Translations under genes and position numbers: made by a program
NCBI RefSeq assembly: GCF_001423585.1
Contig: NZ_LMOP01000011.1
Location: 219,289-283,288, forward strand
Direction of reading: 5' to 3'
Source: Xanthomonas sp. Leaf148
GTDB taxonomy: Bacteria; Pseudomonadota; Gammaproteobacteria; Xanthomonadales; Xanthomonadaceae
Length of the DNA: 64,000 nt
Shown: positions 1 through 8,717 of the stretch, one piece after another
How positions within the stretch are numbered: position 1 is the stretch's first letter
Layout of the letters: each line of letters starts with the position of its first letter
The notes under the pieces: model-generated
Database searches by the model: none
What the model was told of the DNA's origin: nothing
Seen by the model: only the letters and a program-made list of their open reading frames with translations

Positions 1-661
1 CAAACCCTGCATACGGGCCTGCCTCGTACGCAGCTGCGCGTGCGGCATCATCCGGGGCACCGGCACGGGCAAAGTGATTGGTGCCCTTGGTGAAGGCACC
101 GGGCACGATGATCGAGGTCTCGATGCCCCAGCGCGCCAGCTCGCGCGCGTACTGCACCGCCAGCGCATCCATCGCCGCCTTCGCCGCGAAGTAGGGCGCC
201 AGATACGGCGGCGTGCCGCCTGCCGAGCTGCTGCTGGACACCCACACCAGCAGGCCTTGCTGCTGTGCTCGCAACTGTGGCAACGCCGCGCGGTTCACCC
301 GCTGCGTCCCCAGCACATTGATGTCGTAGACCTGCGCCAGCTGCTCGGCAGTGAACGCTTCGGCCGGGCCGAACACCATGTGCCCGGCATTGTGCACCAC
401 CACGTCCAACCCGCCTGCGTTGGCCACGATGGAAGCCACCGCCGCGTCGGCCGACGCCTGCGATTGCACGTCCAGCTCGACCGCATGCAAGGCCAGCTGT
501 CGCGTGCCTGCCAAGTCGGCGATCTCCTGCGCAACACCGGCATTGCGGCCGGCGGTATCGCGCATGGAGGCGTAGACGGTGTGGCCGGCGGCTGCCAGTG
601 CTTCGGCAGTCAGTCGTCCGAATCCACTGGACGCGCCAGTGACCAGAATGCGTTTGCTCAT
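1..661 (-). CDS. Short-chain dehydrogenase/reductase (partial, runs off the left edge)
   Basis: Classical SDR oxidoreductase of the NAD(P)-dependent Rossmann type. Reading down from ATG at 659-661, the N-terminus MSKRILVTGASSGFGR carries the glycine-rich TGASSGFG cofactor loop, then an HNAGHMVFG motif (the NNAG equivalent). The active site is a serine run followed by Y-F-A-A-K, matching the catalytic Ser...YxxxK. About 220 codons are present and the C-terminus lies outside the window. A good ribosome site (aaggag) sits 7 bases before the ATG. The gene lies 58 bases downstream of a second SDR on the same strand, so the two are probably co-transcribed away from the divergent LysR gene. The substrate cannot be told from sequence. 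Confidence 0.85.
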   Translation of the reverse strand, partial: MSKRILVTGASSGFGRLTAEALAAAGHTVYASMRDTAGRNAGVAQEIADLAGTRQLALHAVELDVQSQASADAAVASIVANAGGLDVVVHNAGHMVFGPAEAFTAEQLAQVYDINVLGTQRVNRAALPQLRAQQQGLLVWVSSSSSAGGTPPYLAPYFAAKAAMDALAVQYARELARWGIETSIIVPGAFTKGTNHFARAGAPDDAARAAAYEAGPYAGF

Positions 662-719
662 GTCAGTGCTCCTTGATGGGAAAGCCAGCAGCGTGCGCAA
701 TGCGGCGTGCCATAGCGGG

Positions 720-1457
720 TCAGACCATGCCGCCGTTGGCGCGCAGCACCTGCCCATTGATCCAGCCGCCATCGGGGCCAGCCAAAAACGCCACCGCCGC
801 AGCGATATCTTCCGGACTGCCAAGGCGTTCCAGCGGGTTGGCCTTGGACAAGCGTTCGATCAGCTCCGGTGGTTTGCCGTCCAGAAACAGCGCCGTGGCC
901 GTGGGCCCCGGCGCCACCGCGTTGACGGTGATCGCGCGGCCGCGTAATTCCTTGGACAAGATCGCCGTCAGCGTTTCTACCGCCGCCTTGGTGGCTGCAT
1001 ACACGCCGTAGGTTTCCAGCTTCAGCTCCACCACGCTGGTGGATAGGTTGATGATGCGGCCGCCATCGCGCAGCCGCCGTGCGGCCTGGCGTAGCGTGTT
1101 GAAAGTGCCTTTCAAATTGATCGCGATGTGCTTGTCGAACAACGCGTCATCGCTGTTTGACAGCGTGGCCAGCTGCATGATGCCGGCGTTGTTGACCAGC
1201 ACATCCATACCGCCAAAAGCGGACTCGGCCGAATCGAATAGGCCCGCCACCGCGGCCGCGTCGCTGACATCGGCCTGCGCGGTGATGGCATGGCCGCCGG
1301 CCGCCTCGATGCTGTGCGCCAGTTGTTCGGCATCGGCGGCGTGGCCGGCATAGTTGATTACCACCGTGAAACCATCGCCGGCCAGGCGCTGGGCAATGGC
1401 GGCGCCAATACCGCGTGAGGCACCGGTAACCAACGCGACCTTGTGTTGCTGCGTCAT
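720..1457 (-). CDS. SDR family oxidoreductase (FabG-like)
   Basis: A complete 245-residue SDR. The cofactor motif TGASRGIGAAIAQRL is at residues 12-26, VNNAGIMQL is in the middle, and the catalytic S plus Y-A-A-T-K follow (YGVYAATKAAVE). The length is typical of FabG-type ketoreductases and sugar or aldehyde dehydrogenases. The start at 1457 has a ggag ribosome site 8 bases upstream. It is probably the first gene of a two-gene operon with the SDR at 1-661, and it is divergent from the LysR regulator at 1583, which is the likely local regulator. The FabG-like label reflects fold only. Involvement in fatty acid synthesis is unlikely away from a fab cluster. Confidence 0.88.
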   Translation of the reverse strand: MTQQHKVALVTGASRGIGAAIAQRLAGDGFTVVINYAGHAADAEQLAHSIEAAGGHAITAQADVSDAAAVAGLFDSAESAFGGMDVLVNNAGIMQLATLSNSDDALFDKHIAINLKGTFNTLRQAARRLRDGGRIINLSTSVVELKLETYGVYAATKAAVETLTAILSKELRGRAITVNAVAPGPTATALFLDGKPPELIERLSKANPLERLGSPEDIAAAVAFLAGPDGGWINGQVLRANGGMV

Positions 1458-1582
1458 GGGAAGTTCTCCGTCAAAGCCGCGGGCTGCGGCGTTGCGAAAC
1501 TATCCAACGCAATGACACGGCGATAATCACACTAGAATGCACAGCACTGTTTCCAGCGCCCGAACAGTGGGCAGAGGGTGCA

Positions 1583-2494
1583 ATGGATCGGTTCGCTGCC
1601 ATGCGCTTGTTTGTGCGCATCGTGGAGCGGCGCAGCTTCACCGCGGCCGCCAACGACATGGACATTCCGCGCTCCACCGCCACCAAGGTCATCGCCGAGA
1701 TGGAAGCGCGTCTGGGCGTGCGCTTGTTACAACGCACCACGCGGGTGGTGCGGCCAACGCTCGATGGCGAGCTCTTCCATCAACGCTGCGTGCGTATCCT
1801 CGACGACGTCGACGATGCCGAAGGCGGCTTCCGTGGTGTGGCACCCAAAGGGCTGCTGCGGGTGGAGGTGCAGGGCACGCTGGCGCGTCACTTTTTGCTG
1901 CCAGGGATGCCGGCGTTCTTTGCGCAATACCCACAGATCCAGCTGGCGATGAGCGAGAGCGACCGCTGGGTGGATTTGGTGGAGGAAGGCATCGACTGCG
2001 TGCTGCGCTACGGCCCGTTGCGCGACAGCGAACTGGTCGCGCGTCGCGTTGCCGTGCTCGAGCGCCTGACCTGTGCCACGCCGGAGTACCTGCAGCGTTT
2101 CGGCATGCCCACGCAGCTCGATGCGCTGCACGCGCACCGCATGGTTGGCCTGCGCTCCATCACCACCGGCGTGATCACCCCGCTGGAGTTTCAGACCGCG
2201 CAAGGACTGCGCACGTTCGCGCCGCCCAGCCTGTTCACCGTCACCGGCACAGAGAGTTATCTGGCCGGCATCCGCCTGGGCCTGGGGATTGCACAGGTGC
2301 CGCGCTTCCATGTGGCCCACGACCTGCAACGGGGCACGCTGGTGGAAATCCTGCGCGATACACCGCCACCGTCCAACCCGGTGTCGCTGCTGTATTCCCG
2401 CGCCCGCCAACTGTCGCCACGGGTGCGTGTGTTTCTGGATTGGGCCGCTGGCGAGTTTGCCAAACATGCAGGCGTGGCCCAGCCGATCGGGTAG
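1583..2494 (+). CDS. LysR family transcriptional regulator
   Basis: A 303-residue LysR-type regulator. Residues 1-60 form the winged HTH (MDRFAAMRLFVRIVERRSF...STATKVIAEMEARLGVRLL), followed by the linker helix and a substrate-binding domain from about residue 90. It is divergent from the two SDR genes across a 125-base intergenic region (1458-1582), the usual LTTR arrangement in which the regulator controls the divergent operon. The start at 1583 has an agaggg ribosome site. The inducer is unknown. The family (CrgA/DmlR-like, acting on SDR or aldehyde metabolism) is recognised from the N-terminal pattern only. Confidence 0.9.
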   Translation: MDRFAAMRLFVRIVERRSFTAAANDMDIPRSTATKVIAEMEARLGVRLLQRTTRVVRPTLDGELFHQRCVRILDDVDDAEGGFRGVAPKGLLRVEVQGTLARHFLLPGMPAFFAQYPQIQLAMSESDRWVDLVEEGIDCVLRYGPLRDSELVARRVAVLERLTCATPEYLQRFGMPTQLDALHAHRMVGLRSITTGVITPLEFQTAQGLRTFAPPSLFTVTGTESYLAGIRLGLGIAQVPRFHVAHDLQRGTLVEILRDTPPPSNPVSLLYSRARQLSPRVRVFLDWAAGEFAKHAGVAQPIG

Positions 2495-2715
2495 GCACGC
2501 CTGCGGTGCCCGGTATTGCGGATACAGCGCGGCGGCGATCGCATGATCGATCGAATCCTCGGCATCGCGTGCGTTCCGCGCGTACTGCCGCAACGTGCAC
2601 ATCGGCACATCACTAACAGCCACCCGCAACGCTTGTGCATGGCGCACCGAAACGCTGCAGGCATCGCTGGTGCGCTGCATCGTCATCGCATGGGTGCTGC
2701 GCCTGCGGTCATGCC

Positions 2716-3807
2716 TCACCGCACCGGCACCCGCATGCCCATGCCATATGCCGGCAATCGCGCTTCCACCGGTGCGCGCCGTTGCACCCACATATCGCCC
2801 ATCATCCGGTCCAGCCCGCGGTCCAGGCCGGTGACCATGCCGGCGCCGGGAGTGAAGGTGAGTTCGCCGAAATACACCTGCCCCTGCTGGATATACCAAT
2901 CCACGCGCACGTAATCGAAGTCGCTAGCCAGCACCTTGCTCAATTCCAGCGCCTGCTCCAGCAGCGCCGGTGCGCACGGTGGTGAGCGGCCGTCGTCGCG
3001 AATGCGGTGGAACGGCGTGTGCAGGTTGTCGACAAAGAACGTCATCGATAGCTTGGGCGTGTCGAAGCGGCCGTAGATCACCTGCAGCACGTACTGAAAC
3101 CGGCCATCCGGCTGCCGGAACATATGGAACTTGTAATCCACCGGCACCTGCTGCGCGTCGCCGATGTACTGCTCCACCAGAATGCGTGGCGGGATGTTGT
3201 GGTAATGGATCTCGCGCTCCATGTCGGAGAAGTCGGTGCGCAGCCAGTCCTTGCAACGCGCCACGATGCGCTGCCGCTGCGCCGCGTCCGGCTCATCGCG
3301 CACCACTTCCACCATGCTCGCGCCGTGATTGGCCTTGATCACCGTCTGCTCCCAGCGCGGCAGGCCCAGCAGATCGTCGGGGTTGGCGCTGTCCAGCAGC
3401 ATCGGAATCAGATGCGCCTGGCCGATCCGCGCCGCCACATACGGCCGCACCGCCACCTTGTCGGCCAGCCGCTGATACAGCGGGTAATCGCCGTGCACGC
3501 ATTTGCGGTACAGCACTTTTTCGTTGAAGCAGGTGGGGTGGTACAGATTGGGCAGCCGCCCGAACGTGTTCAAGAAGTACAGCCGGTCCTGATGCCGCCA
3601 GGGCAGCGTCCGCACCAGGCGGCGCGCGCTTTTACGCAACAGGCGCTTGAGGGTGAGGCTGTCTGGCCGGGGCGCGGGTGGCAGGCGCGTCGGCGGGGCA
3701 TTGCCAAATGGCGTTGCCACGCTGGGGAAAAACCCGGCCCACGCATGCCCTGCAGCACCTCGCGTCCCCATAGGCTGCGTCTGCAAACCCAGTCCATTAT
3801 CGATCAT
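2716..3807 (-). CDS. TupA-like ATP-grasp family protein
   Basis: A 363-residue protein of the TupA-like ATP-grasp family, typically found with polysaccharide or teichuronopeptide biosynthesis. Recognisable blocks are FNEKVLYRK, the substrate and nucleotide region WEQTVIKANHGAS, the central ILVEQYIGD...VPVDYKFHMF block, and the metal-binding C-terminal block DFDYVRVDWYIQQGQVYFGELTFTPGAG, where D, E and N/T positions normally hold Mg-ATP. It begins after an excellent aaaggag site. The first 55 or so residues are proline- and glycine-rich and are probably not part of the fold. No glycan genes surround it, so the acceptor is unknown. It could ligate an amino acid to a surface polysaccharide. Confidence 0.8.
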   Translation of the reverse strand: MIDNGLGLQTQPMGTRGAAGHAWAGFFPSVATPFGNAPPTRLPPAPRPDSLTLKRLLRKSARRLVRTLPWRHQDRLYFLNTFGRLPNLYHPTCFNEKVLYRKCVHGDYPLYQRLADKVAVRPYVAARIGQAHLIPMLLDSANPDDLLGLPRWEQTVIKANHGASMVEVVRDEPDAAQRQRIVARCKDWLRTDFSDMEREIHYHNIPPRILVEQYIGDAQQVPVDYKFHMFRQPDGRFQYVLQVIYGRFDTPKLSMTFFVDNLHTPFHRIRDDGRSPPCAPALLEQALELSKVLASDFDYVRVDWYIQQGQVYFGELTFTPGAGMVTGLDRGLDRMMGDMWVQRRAPVEARLPAYGMGMRVPVR

Positions 3808-4269
3808 GACGACTCTCCTTTCCGGCTATAAATGTGCGTTCCGTCACACAAGGGTGTGATGTAGAGCACGGTATAACGAGGAAGTGAGACGAGGATGGCA
3901 AAACGTCTCAATCGGCCTGATTACGCAAAGGCGCAGGCGCTTTACGCCTAAAAACACCCCGCCAACCGGGCAACCGGGCGCGACCGTTGTGCGGTGCAAA
4001 AACGATTCGGGCGGGCCGTGCCTGCGGTCGGCGCTGTCAGCGGGCGTTGGCTGGTCGGGCACTTGCTGCCGCCGCCAGGCCGAGGGCATCTGCCACGGCC
4101 ATACCAACGCGTAGGGATGCGGCGCTTGCCGCGACCTTTGCGGCGCCAGCGCAGGTGAGGCGGACAACCGATGGGCACGTCATCGAGGCGAGTCACTGCC
4201 CGCAGCGGCCGCGCGTCTCTCCGGCGTACGCTAGGCCCTCAGTTGCCGGCCACCGGGAGTCTTTCGACC
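3808..4269. other. Intergenic region, 462 bases, no gene seen
   Basis: Divergent spacer between the TupA-like gene and the GST gene. It holds a small TCACAC/GTGTGA hairpin (about 3843-3858) and a TGAGACG...CGTCTCA inverted repeat (3885-3910). Both are close to the TupA-like start and could be promoter-proximal regulatory sites. No reading frame has coding character. Confidence 0.5.
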
Positions 4270-4923
4270 ATGACGATCACCATCACCGCGTTCGAGCGCT
4301 CGCCCGACGGCGGCAAGGGGCTGGTGCGTGACATCCGTGTGCGTTGGGCGTTGGAAGAAGTGGGCCAACCTTATGCGGTGCGCCTGCTGCCGTTCCGTGC
4401 GATCAAGGAACCGGCGCACCTGGCCATCCACCCGTTCGGCCAGATCCCCACCTTCGAGCAGGATGGCTTGGCCTTGTTCGAAACCGGCGCCATCGTGCTG
4501 CACATCGCCCAGCACCATGCCGGCTTGCTGTCGCACGACCACAACGCCCGTGCCCGTGCCATCGCCTGGATGTTTGCCGCCCTCAACACCGTCGAGCCGC
4601 CGATGCTGGAACTGGGCAACGCCCTGCTGCTGGAAGCCGACAAGCCCTGGATGGCAGAGCGCTTACCGCTGCTGCAAAAACGCATCAACCGCCGCCTGCA
4701 GCATTTGAGCGCCTACCTTGGCGACCGCACCTGGCTGGAAGGCGACTTCAGCGCCGGCGACCTGCTGATGATCTCCGTGCTGATCCGCATCAAACTCACC
4801 GGCCTGCTGGACGCCTTCCCCAACCTGCAGGCCTACGTTGCGCGTGGCGAAAGCCGGCAGGCGTATCAACGCGCGTTTGCCGCGCAATGGGCCATCAATG
4901 GCGACGGTGGCGCACCGGCTTGA
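4270..4923 (+). CDS. Glutathione S-transferase family protein
   Basis: A 217-residue GST. Residues 1-80 are the thioredoxin-like domain, with the cis-proline segment HPFGQIPTFEQDG and the glutathione gamma-Glu contact ETGAIVLHIA. Residues 90-215 are the helical domain, including SAGDLLMISVL, which matches the conserved N-capping/hydrophobic-staple region. The frame is open from 4171, but the ATG at 4270 begins directly with the first beta strand of the fold and is chosen for that reason. Likely role: cytosolic conjugation or reduction of electrophiles. The gene stands alone between unrelated genes. Confidence 0.88.
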   Translation: MTITITAFERSPDGGKGLVRDIRVRWALEEVGQPYAVRLLPFRAIKEPAHLAIHPFGQIPTFEQDGLALFETGAIVLHIAQHHAGLLSHDHNARARAIAWMFAALNTVEPPMLELGNALLLEADKPWMAERLPLLQKRINRRLQHLSAYLGDRTWLEGDFSAGDLLMISVLIRIKLTGLLDAFPNLQAYVARGESRQAYQRAFAAQWAINGDGGAPA

Positions 4924-5053
4924 TCGCAGGCAGCGTGGCTGCATCGGTCTTGACCACGCAGTGGCTGCACGCCAAGGTGCGCACTCGTCAGTAACGCGCA
5001 ATGGCGGCGATGACCGGCACTGCCGTCGTCACCGCATCCACAAGGAGAGTGAG

Positions 5054-5767
5054 ATGAAACCGACCAGCATGTTGTTCGCGGCAATCGTTGCAGTGGCCTT
5101 GGCCGGCTGCGCACGCGCACAGCAACACACCCAAGCCGATGCCGCATCAACCGCCAGTGCGCCCGGCCGCAACGCAGCCACGGCCAACCGCACTGCCGCA
5201 TCAAACAATCCAACACCAGCATCGGTTGCCCATCCAGCTGCAACCGGCGCCGACACAGCGCAGTACCTGTGCGAGCGCGGCGCACACGCGTGCCCAATCA
5301 GCAGCCCGTTGGTGGCCAACTCGCAGGCAGAAGCGCAATGGCTGCTGACCCACGGCTACCCCTCGCACGCCGAACGCGCGCGACTGGACCGCATGGACCT
5401 GGCCCAGCTAAAGGCCGAATCGCAAGCAGGCAACAAGGCCGCAACGGTGCTCTACGGCACCAAGACCGCAGTGAGCGGCCGCTTCTACCCAGGCCTGGCG
5501 ATCTTGAGCAAGGCCGCAGCCACCGGAAACCTGTACGCCTACTACGGCCTGGCCGAGGTCTACGCCAGCGACACTGAGCACAAGAACCTGGTGGATAGCG
5601 CGGCGTATCTGCGCCTGGCCTACCTGTTGGGCGATGGCAAGGCGTCGTCGGCCATCGCCGCGAAAGGGCTGAGCAGCATCGAAAACGTCGTCGCAGACGA
5701 GCGCGCCGCAGGGCTGTACCAGACTTACACCAAGAACCGGCAACCTTCTCCGCGGCCACTGGAATAA
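5054..5767 (+). CDS. Lipoprotein with Sel1-like helical repeats
   Basis: A 237-residue predicted lipoprotein. The signal sequence MKPTSMLFAAIVAVALAGC ends in a lipobox (A-L-A-G-C). It is followed by an Ala/Thr/Asn-rich linker of about 50 residues, then a helical domain whose LAQLKAESQAGNKAATVLYG and AAATGNLYAYYGLAEVYA blocks look like Sel1-type repeats. The upstream frame is longer, but the ATG at 5054 follows a strong aaggagag site and gives the export signal. It is probably anchored in the outer membrane. The function is not known; Sel1 repeats usually bind partner proteins. Confidence 0.75.
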   Translation: MKPTSMLFAAIVAVALAGCARAQQHTQADAASTASAPGRNAATANRTAASNNPTPASVAHPAATGADTAQYLCERGAHACPISSPLVANSQAEAQWLLTHGYPSHAERARLDRMDLAQLKAESQAGNKAATVLYGTKTAVSGRFYPGLAILSKAAATGNLYAYYGLAEVYASDTEHKNLVDSAAYLRLAYLLGDGKASSAIAAKGLSSIENVVADERAAGLYQTYTKNRQPSPRPLE

Positions 5768-6029
5768 GCCTCCCTCTTTGCGTGCAGGCTGAGGAGATGA
5801 GGTGTGACCAACCCGGCGACGGAGACGAGCGAAAGGTGACTAGGCATCGCCCGACATCTCATCCGTCACACAGTGGGTGACAAACGGCACCGATGCATGA
5901 GCACACTCCACGCTCTCACCGGGAGATGAGCCGAGTGAGGCACAAATTCGAGCGGCGCGTCATGGCGTCATCGTAAACGCCACGCAAGACAGCAACCCAA
6001 GCGCCACCCACCAAGCACAAGGACCGTCG

Positions 6030-6599
6030 ATGAAGCCCTGGGCCGCACTCCTGATTGCCACCGCTCTGCTTTGCAGCAGCCCCGTCATCGCAGCCGGCAG
6101 GTTGCACGTGCAGCTCAAGCAACCTGCACAGAGTGCACAGTTGCCCGAACAAGCGATGCGTCTGCAAGTCATCGCCCAGAACGATGGCGACCAGGCAGTG
6201 CAGCTGCTCGATCAAAGTTTCCCGCGCCTGAACAGGCAGGGGTTGATGATGAACAACGTGCTGAGCCTGCGCGATGCCAGCGGCAGCGAGGCGCCGTACT
6301 ACGGCATCTACGTCAATCTGGAAAATGCACGGGAAGATGATTACGTCATCATCGCGCCAGGCCAGCGCCTGGTCATCACGGTGGACCTGCAACGCAACTA
6401 CAGACTCACGCCTGGGCAAACCTACACCGTGAGCCTGCGTAGCCCGGTGCTGCATTTAAACAGGCCAAGCTCAGCCTTCGCGGATGCGTCTCGCGATTCG
6501 CTACGCGCAGCTTGGCAGCAAGCGACTGCCAACACAGTGCACATAGACGCTGCGTATCTAGCCCCCAGCAAGGCATCCGGCGTCCCCGCACGGCCTTAG
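6030..6599 (+). CDS. Secreted protein resembling the N-terminal domain of M35-type peptidases
   Basis: A 189-residue exported protein with a clear signal peptide (MKPWAALLIATALLCSSPVIA, cleavage after about residue 21). The body is a beta-rich domain. The stretch DDYVIIAPGQRLVITVDL followed by Y-x-L-T-P-G-Q-T-Y-T-V resembles the beta-sandwich propeptide domain that precedes deuterolysin or peptidyl-Lys metallopeptidase (M35) catalytic domains. No HExxH catalytic domain follows here; the frame stops and the next gene is convergent. It may be a stand-alone inhibitor-like domain or the remnant of a longer protease gene. The assignment is from pattern memory only. Confidence 0.6.
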   Translation: MKPWAALLIATALLCSSPVIAAGRLHVQLKQPAQSAQLPEQAMRLQVIAQNDGDQAVQLLDQSFPRLNRQGLMMNNVLSLRDASGSEAPYYGIYVNLENAREDDYVIIAPGQRLVITVDLQRNYRLTPGQTYTVSLRSPVLHLNRPSSAFADASRDSLRAAWQQATANTVHIDAAYLAPSKASGVPARP

Positions 6600-6619
6600 G
6601 TCGTATCAACGCGACCTAT

Positions 6620-7216
6620 TCACGCCTTGGTAGCAAACACCCGCTCACCCACCGCCCGCGCGGTGGCAAAGTGCAATTGCGGGAATGCGGGGTCCGGCAC
6701 TGTTAGTAACTCCGTGGTGCGCACCGGCGCGCCGCAGAAGTCGAAGATGCCGTGATTGATCTGCGTCTTCATCGCGCCGAAGTAGCCGTGCCGCGCGTAG
6801 GTGCGCTCATCCGCACCACCGATCGCCACCACATGCACGCCAAGACGCCCAAGCTTCTTGACGATCTTGCCGTTGGCGTCTTCATCGAACGCCCAGCCCA
6901 GCGTAAACACGCGGTCGATCCAGCCCTTGAGCAGCGCCGGAAACGACCACCAGTAAATCGGGAACACCAGCACCAATGCATCGGCCCGGTCCAGCCGCGC
7001 CTGCTCGGCCGCCACATCGGGCGGCGCTCCGGCCTGCCCCGAAAACAGCGCTACATCGGCCGGCGTAAAGCGCGGGTCGAAGCCTTCCTGCGCCAGGTCC
7101 GCCACTTCAAATGTATGCGCCCCGCCTGAGGCCAGCAGCGCTTCGCCAATCTGCGCGGCCACCGCGTGTGTGTGCGAGCGCTGCTCGGGGTGGGCAACAA
7201 CGATAAGGGCATGCAT
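6620..7216 (-). CDS. NAD(P)H oxidoreductase, NQO1/flavodoxin-2 family
   Basis: A 198-residue flavodoxin-like NAD(P)H:quinone oxidoreductase. It has the N-terminal FMN/FAD-binding start (MHALIVVAHPEQRSHTHAVA) and the family hallmark FPIYWWSFPALLKGWIDRVF at about residues 90-110, then GGADERTYARHGY. The frame extends upstream, but the ATG at 7216 starts the first beta strand. The enzyme would be cytosolic and would reduce quinones or other electrophiles by two electrons. It is convergent with the secreted protein at 6030, and its 3' neighbours include an HxlR regulator, a common controller of such enzymes. Confidence 0.88.
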   Translation of the reverse strand: MHALIVVAHPEQRSHTHAVAAQIGEALLASGGAHTFEVADLAQEGFDPRFTPADVALFSGQAGAPPDVAAEQARLDRADALVLVFPIYWWSFPALLKGWIDRVFTLGWAFDEDANGKIVKKLGRLGVHVVAIGGADERTYARHGYFGAMKTQINHGIFDFCGAPVRTTELLTVPDPAFPQLHFATARAVGERVFATKA

Positions 7217-7398
7217 CAGCTGGCTGGCTCCAAAAGAGAGAGAGGTTGTAGAAGATGATCGCCGCTGCCGGTGAGTACGCGCGCGATAGCGCATCCATCG
7301 CGTTGCGGTAGCGCTCGTCATGGCGAAACGTCGTACCGACTGCTGTGGCAGCAGGGCACACGGCACGTGCTAACGGCGCAACACGCCGGCATGCCTAG

Positions 7399-7758
7399 TC
7401 AATGAATCTGTAGCGCTGCAATCTTGCCGCCCACCAGCCGAAACACGTGCTCCAGCTGCAGCGGGCTCTGCGGGAAATCGCCGGACACCTGCGCGGTGAT
7501 GCGCACATGCTCGCCCTGGGTGTGCACGCCAAGCGGCACCGCGCAATACGGCGTGGTGGCCTGCGTCTGTGCCAGCCACGCCGAAATGGCGGCAGCGCCA
7601 CGGTGCTCGCGGCGCTCATCGTGCACCACCGCATCAATGGCAAGGTGCGGCAGCAGCACGGTGGCATCGCCGGCGTTGCTGGCGGCAAAGAAGCAGGCGA
7701 TGGCGTGGGGCAGGGCAGGCGACATGGCAGCGATGTCTGGTGTAAAGGGGTATGCCAT
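7399..7758 (-). CDS. SnoaL-like / NTF2-fold protein
   Basis: A protein of about 119 residues with the cone-shaped NTF2-like fold pattern: an N-terminal helix (LPHAIACFFAASNAGDATVLLPHLA), a strand DAVVHDE, REHRGAAAISAWLAQT, and the terminal strands LQLEHVFRLVGGKIAAL. Starts are possible at 7758 (MAYPF) or 7725 (MSPAL). It is divergent from the HxlR gene at 7815, only 57 bases away, so it is the best candidate target of that regulator. Enzymatic or ligand-binding roles are both known in the family and cannot be separated here. Confidence 0.75.
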   Translation of the reverse strand: MAYPFTPDIAAMSPALPHAIACFFAASNAGDATVLLPHLAIDAVVHDERREHRGAAAISAWLAQTQATTPYCAVPLGVHTQGEHVRITAQVSGDFPQSPLQLEHVFRLVGGKIAALQIH

Positions 7759-7814
7759 GATCGGCAGCGGCATCACCTGCCGCAAGAACGCACGCAAAGG
7801 TAAGTCACGCACCC

Positions 7815-8162
7815 ATGGGAAAGCCGCACACCCCGGACACCGCCGCATGCGATGTCGAAGCCCTGCTCAAACTCATCGAAGGTCGCTGGAAACTGCTACT
7901 GCTGTTCCACCTGTTCGATGGCAAAGTGCAGCGCTACTCAGACCTGGAACGGCTAATTCCCGCCATCTCGCAGAAGATGCTCGCCCAACAGCTGCGCCAG
8001 CTAGAACGCGACCGCTTGGTGCTGCGCACCGTCTACGCGCAGGTCCCGCCGCAAGTGGACTACCGCCTCACGCCATGGGGCCAGGCGCTTTGCCCCGCAC
8101 TGGATGCAATGCTTACCTGGGGCGAGGCACGGAAGCAGTTGGCCGAGCCGTCGCCGCAGTAA
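7815..8162 (+). CDS. HxlR family transcriptional regulator
   Basis: A 115-residue winged-helix regulator of the HxlR type. Hallmarks are C13 near the N-terminus, LIEGRWKLLLLFHLFDG, the recognition helix region ISQKMLAQQLRQLERDRLV, and the wing PPQVDYRLTPWGQAL. HxlR proteins often sense electrophiles or disulfide stress and control a divergent gene; here that is the SnoaL-like gene and possibly the quinone reductase beyond it. The start codon is taken from the track-length frame and fits the family length. Confidence 0.9.
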   Translation: MGKPHTPDTAACDVEALLKLIEGRWKLLLLFHLFDGKVQRYSDLERLIPAISQKMLAQQLRQLERDRLVLRTVYAQVPPQVDYRLTPWGQALCPALDAMLTWGEARKQLAEPSPQ

Positions 8163-8364
8163 TCGCTTGGCACCGTGCCGTTGCACGCCGACCCTGAAAC
8201 ATCAGGCACACAGCACCGAGCATATCGCTAGAGAACTGGCCCAGATAACGCACCGGCGGTCTTGCAGTATCTGCCGTCTCGCGCGCTGCAACCAGACTTG
8301 TGCGGCCACCATAATCGTCATAGTTTCGCCTCGCCACCACTGGGGTGGCGAGGAGGTCACACGC

Positions 8365-8508
8365 ATGGCGACCAACGAGAAAACCGGCCCGAAAGCGGCC
8401 AAGGCCGCAAGCAAGGTCTTGCGCAGCGGCAACACCGGCAAGGATTCAAAAACAGCGGCCGCGTCCGCTTTGAGTCAGGCGCCGGACAAGAAGGCAAAAA
8501 AGAAATAA
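8365..8508 (+). CDS. Small basic protein of unknown function
   Basis: A 47-residue Lys/Ala/Ser-rich protein (MATNEKTGPKAAKAASKVL...KKAKKK). A textbook aggagg ribosome site at 8351-8356 precedes the ATG by about 8 bases, and a large hairpin follows the stop codon. That makes a real gene likely despite the size. The composition resembles small basic proteins annotated in xanthomonads as hypothetical or stress-linked. It could bind nucleic acid, but nothing in the sequence proves it. Confidence 0.65.
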   Translation: MATNEKTGPKAAKAASKVLRSGNTGKDSKTAAASALSQAPDKKAKKK

Positions 8509-8526
8509 GCGAGCGCTGCAGTAGAT

Positions 8527-8564
8527 CGGTAGAGGCGTTCGCAAAAAGGCGAGCGCCTCTACCG
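8527..8564 (+). terminator. Large hairpin, probable terminator of the small basic gene
   Basis: Two 16-base arms with a single mismatch (CGGTAGAGGCG... and ...CGCCTCTACCG) enclose a 6-base loop, 18 bases after the stop at 8508. There is no strong T run after it, so it may act through stem stability or be a dispersed repeat. Confidence 0.55.
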
Positions 8565-8717
8565 AAATGATTTAGTGCGGGCAATCACAGTGGATGACGC
8601 CGCTGATACAAAATGTCGGGTGCCCCGCTGACAAAACTGCTACACAACGATAGTGTGCAGACTGGAACGGGGGTTTCATGCATGGGAAGCAGGCTGGGAG
8701 GTACCGGGTTTACCGCT

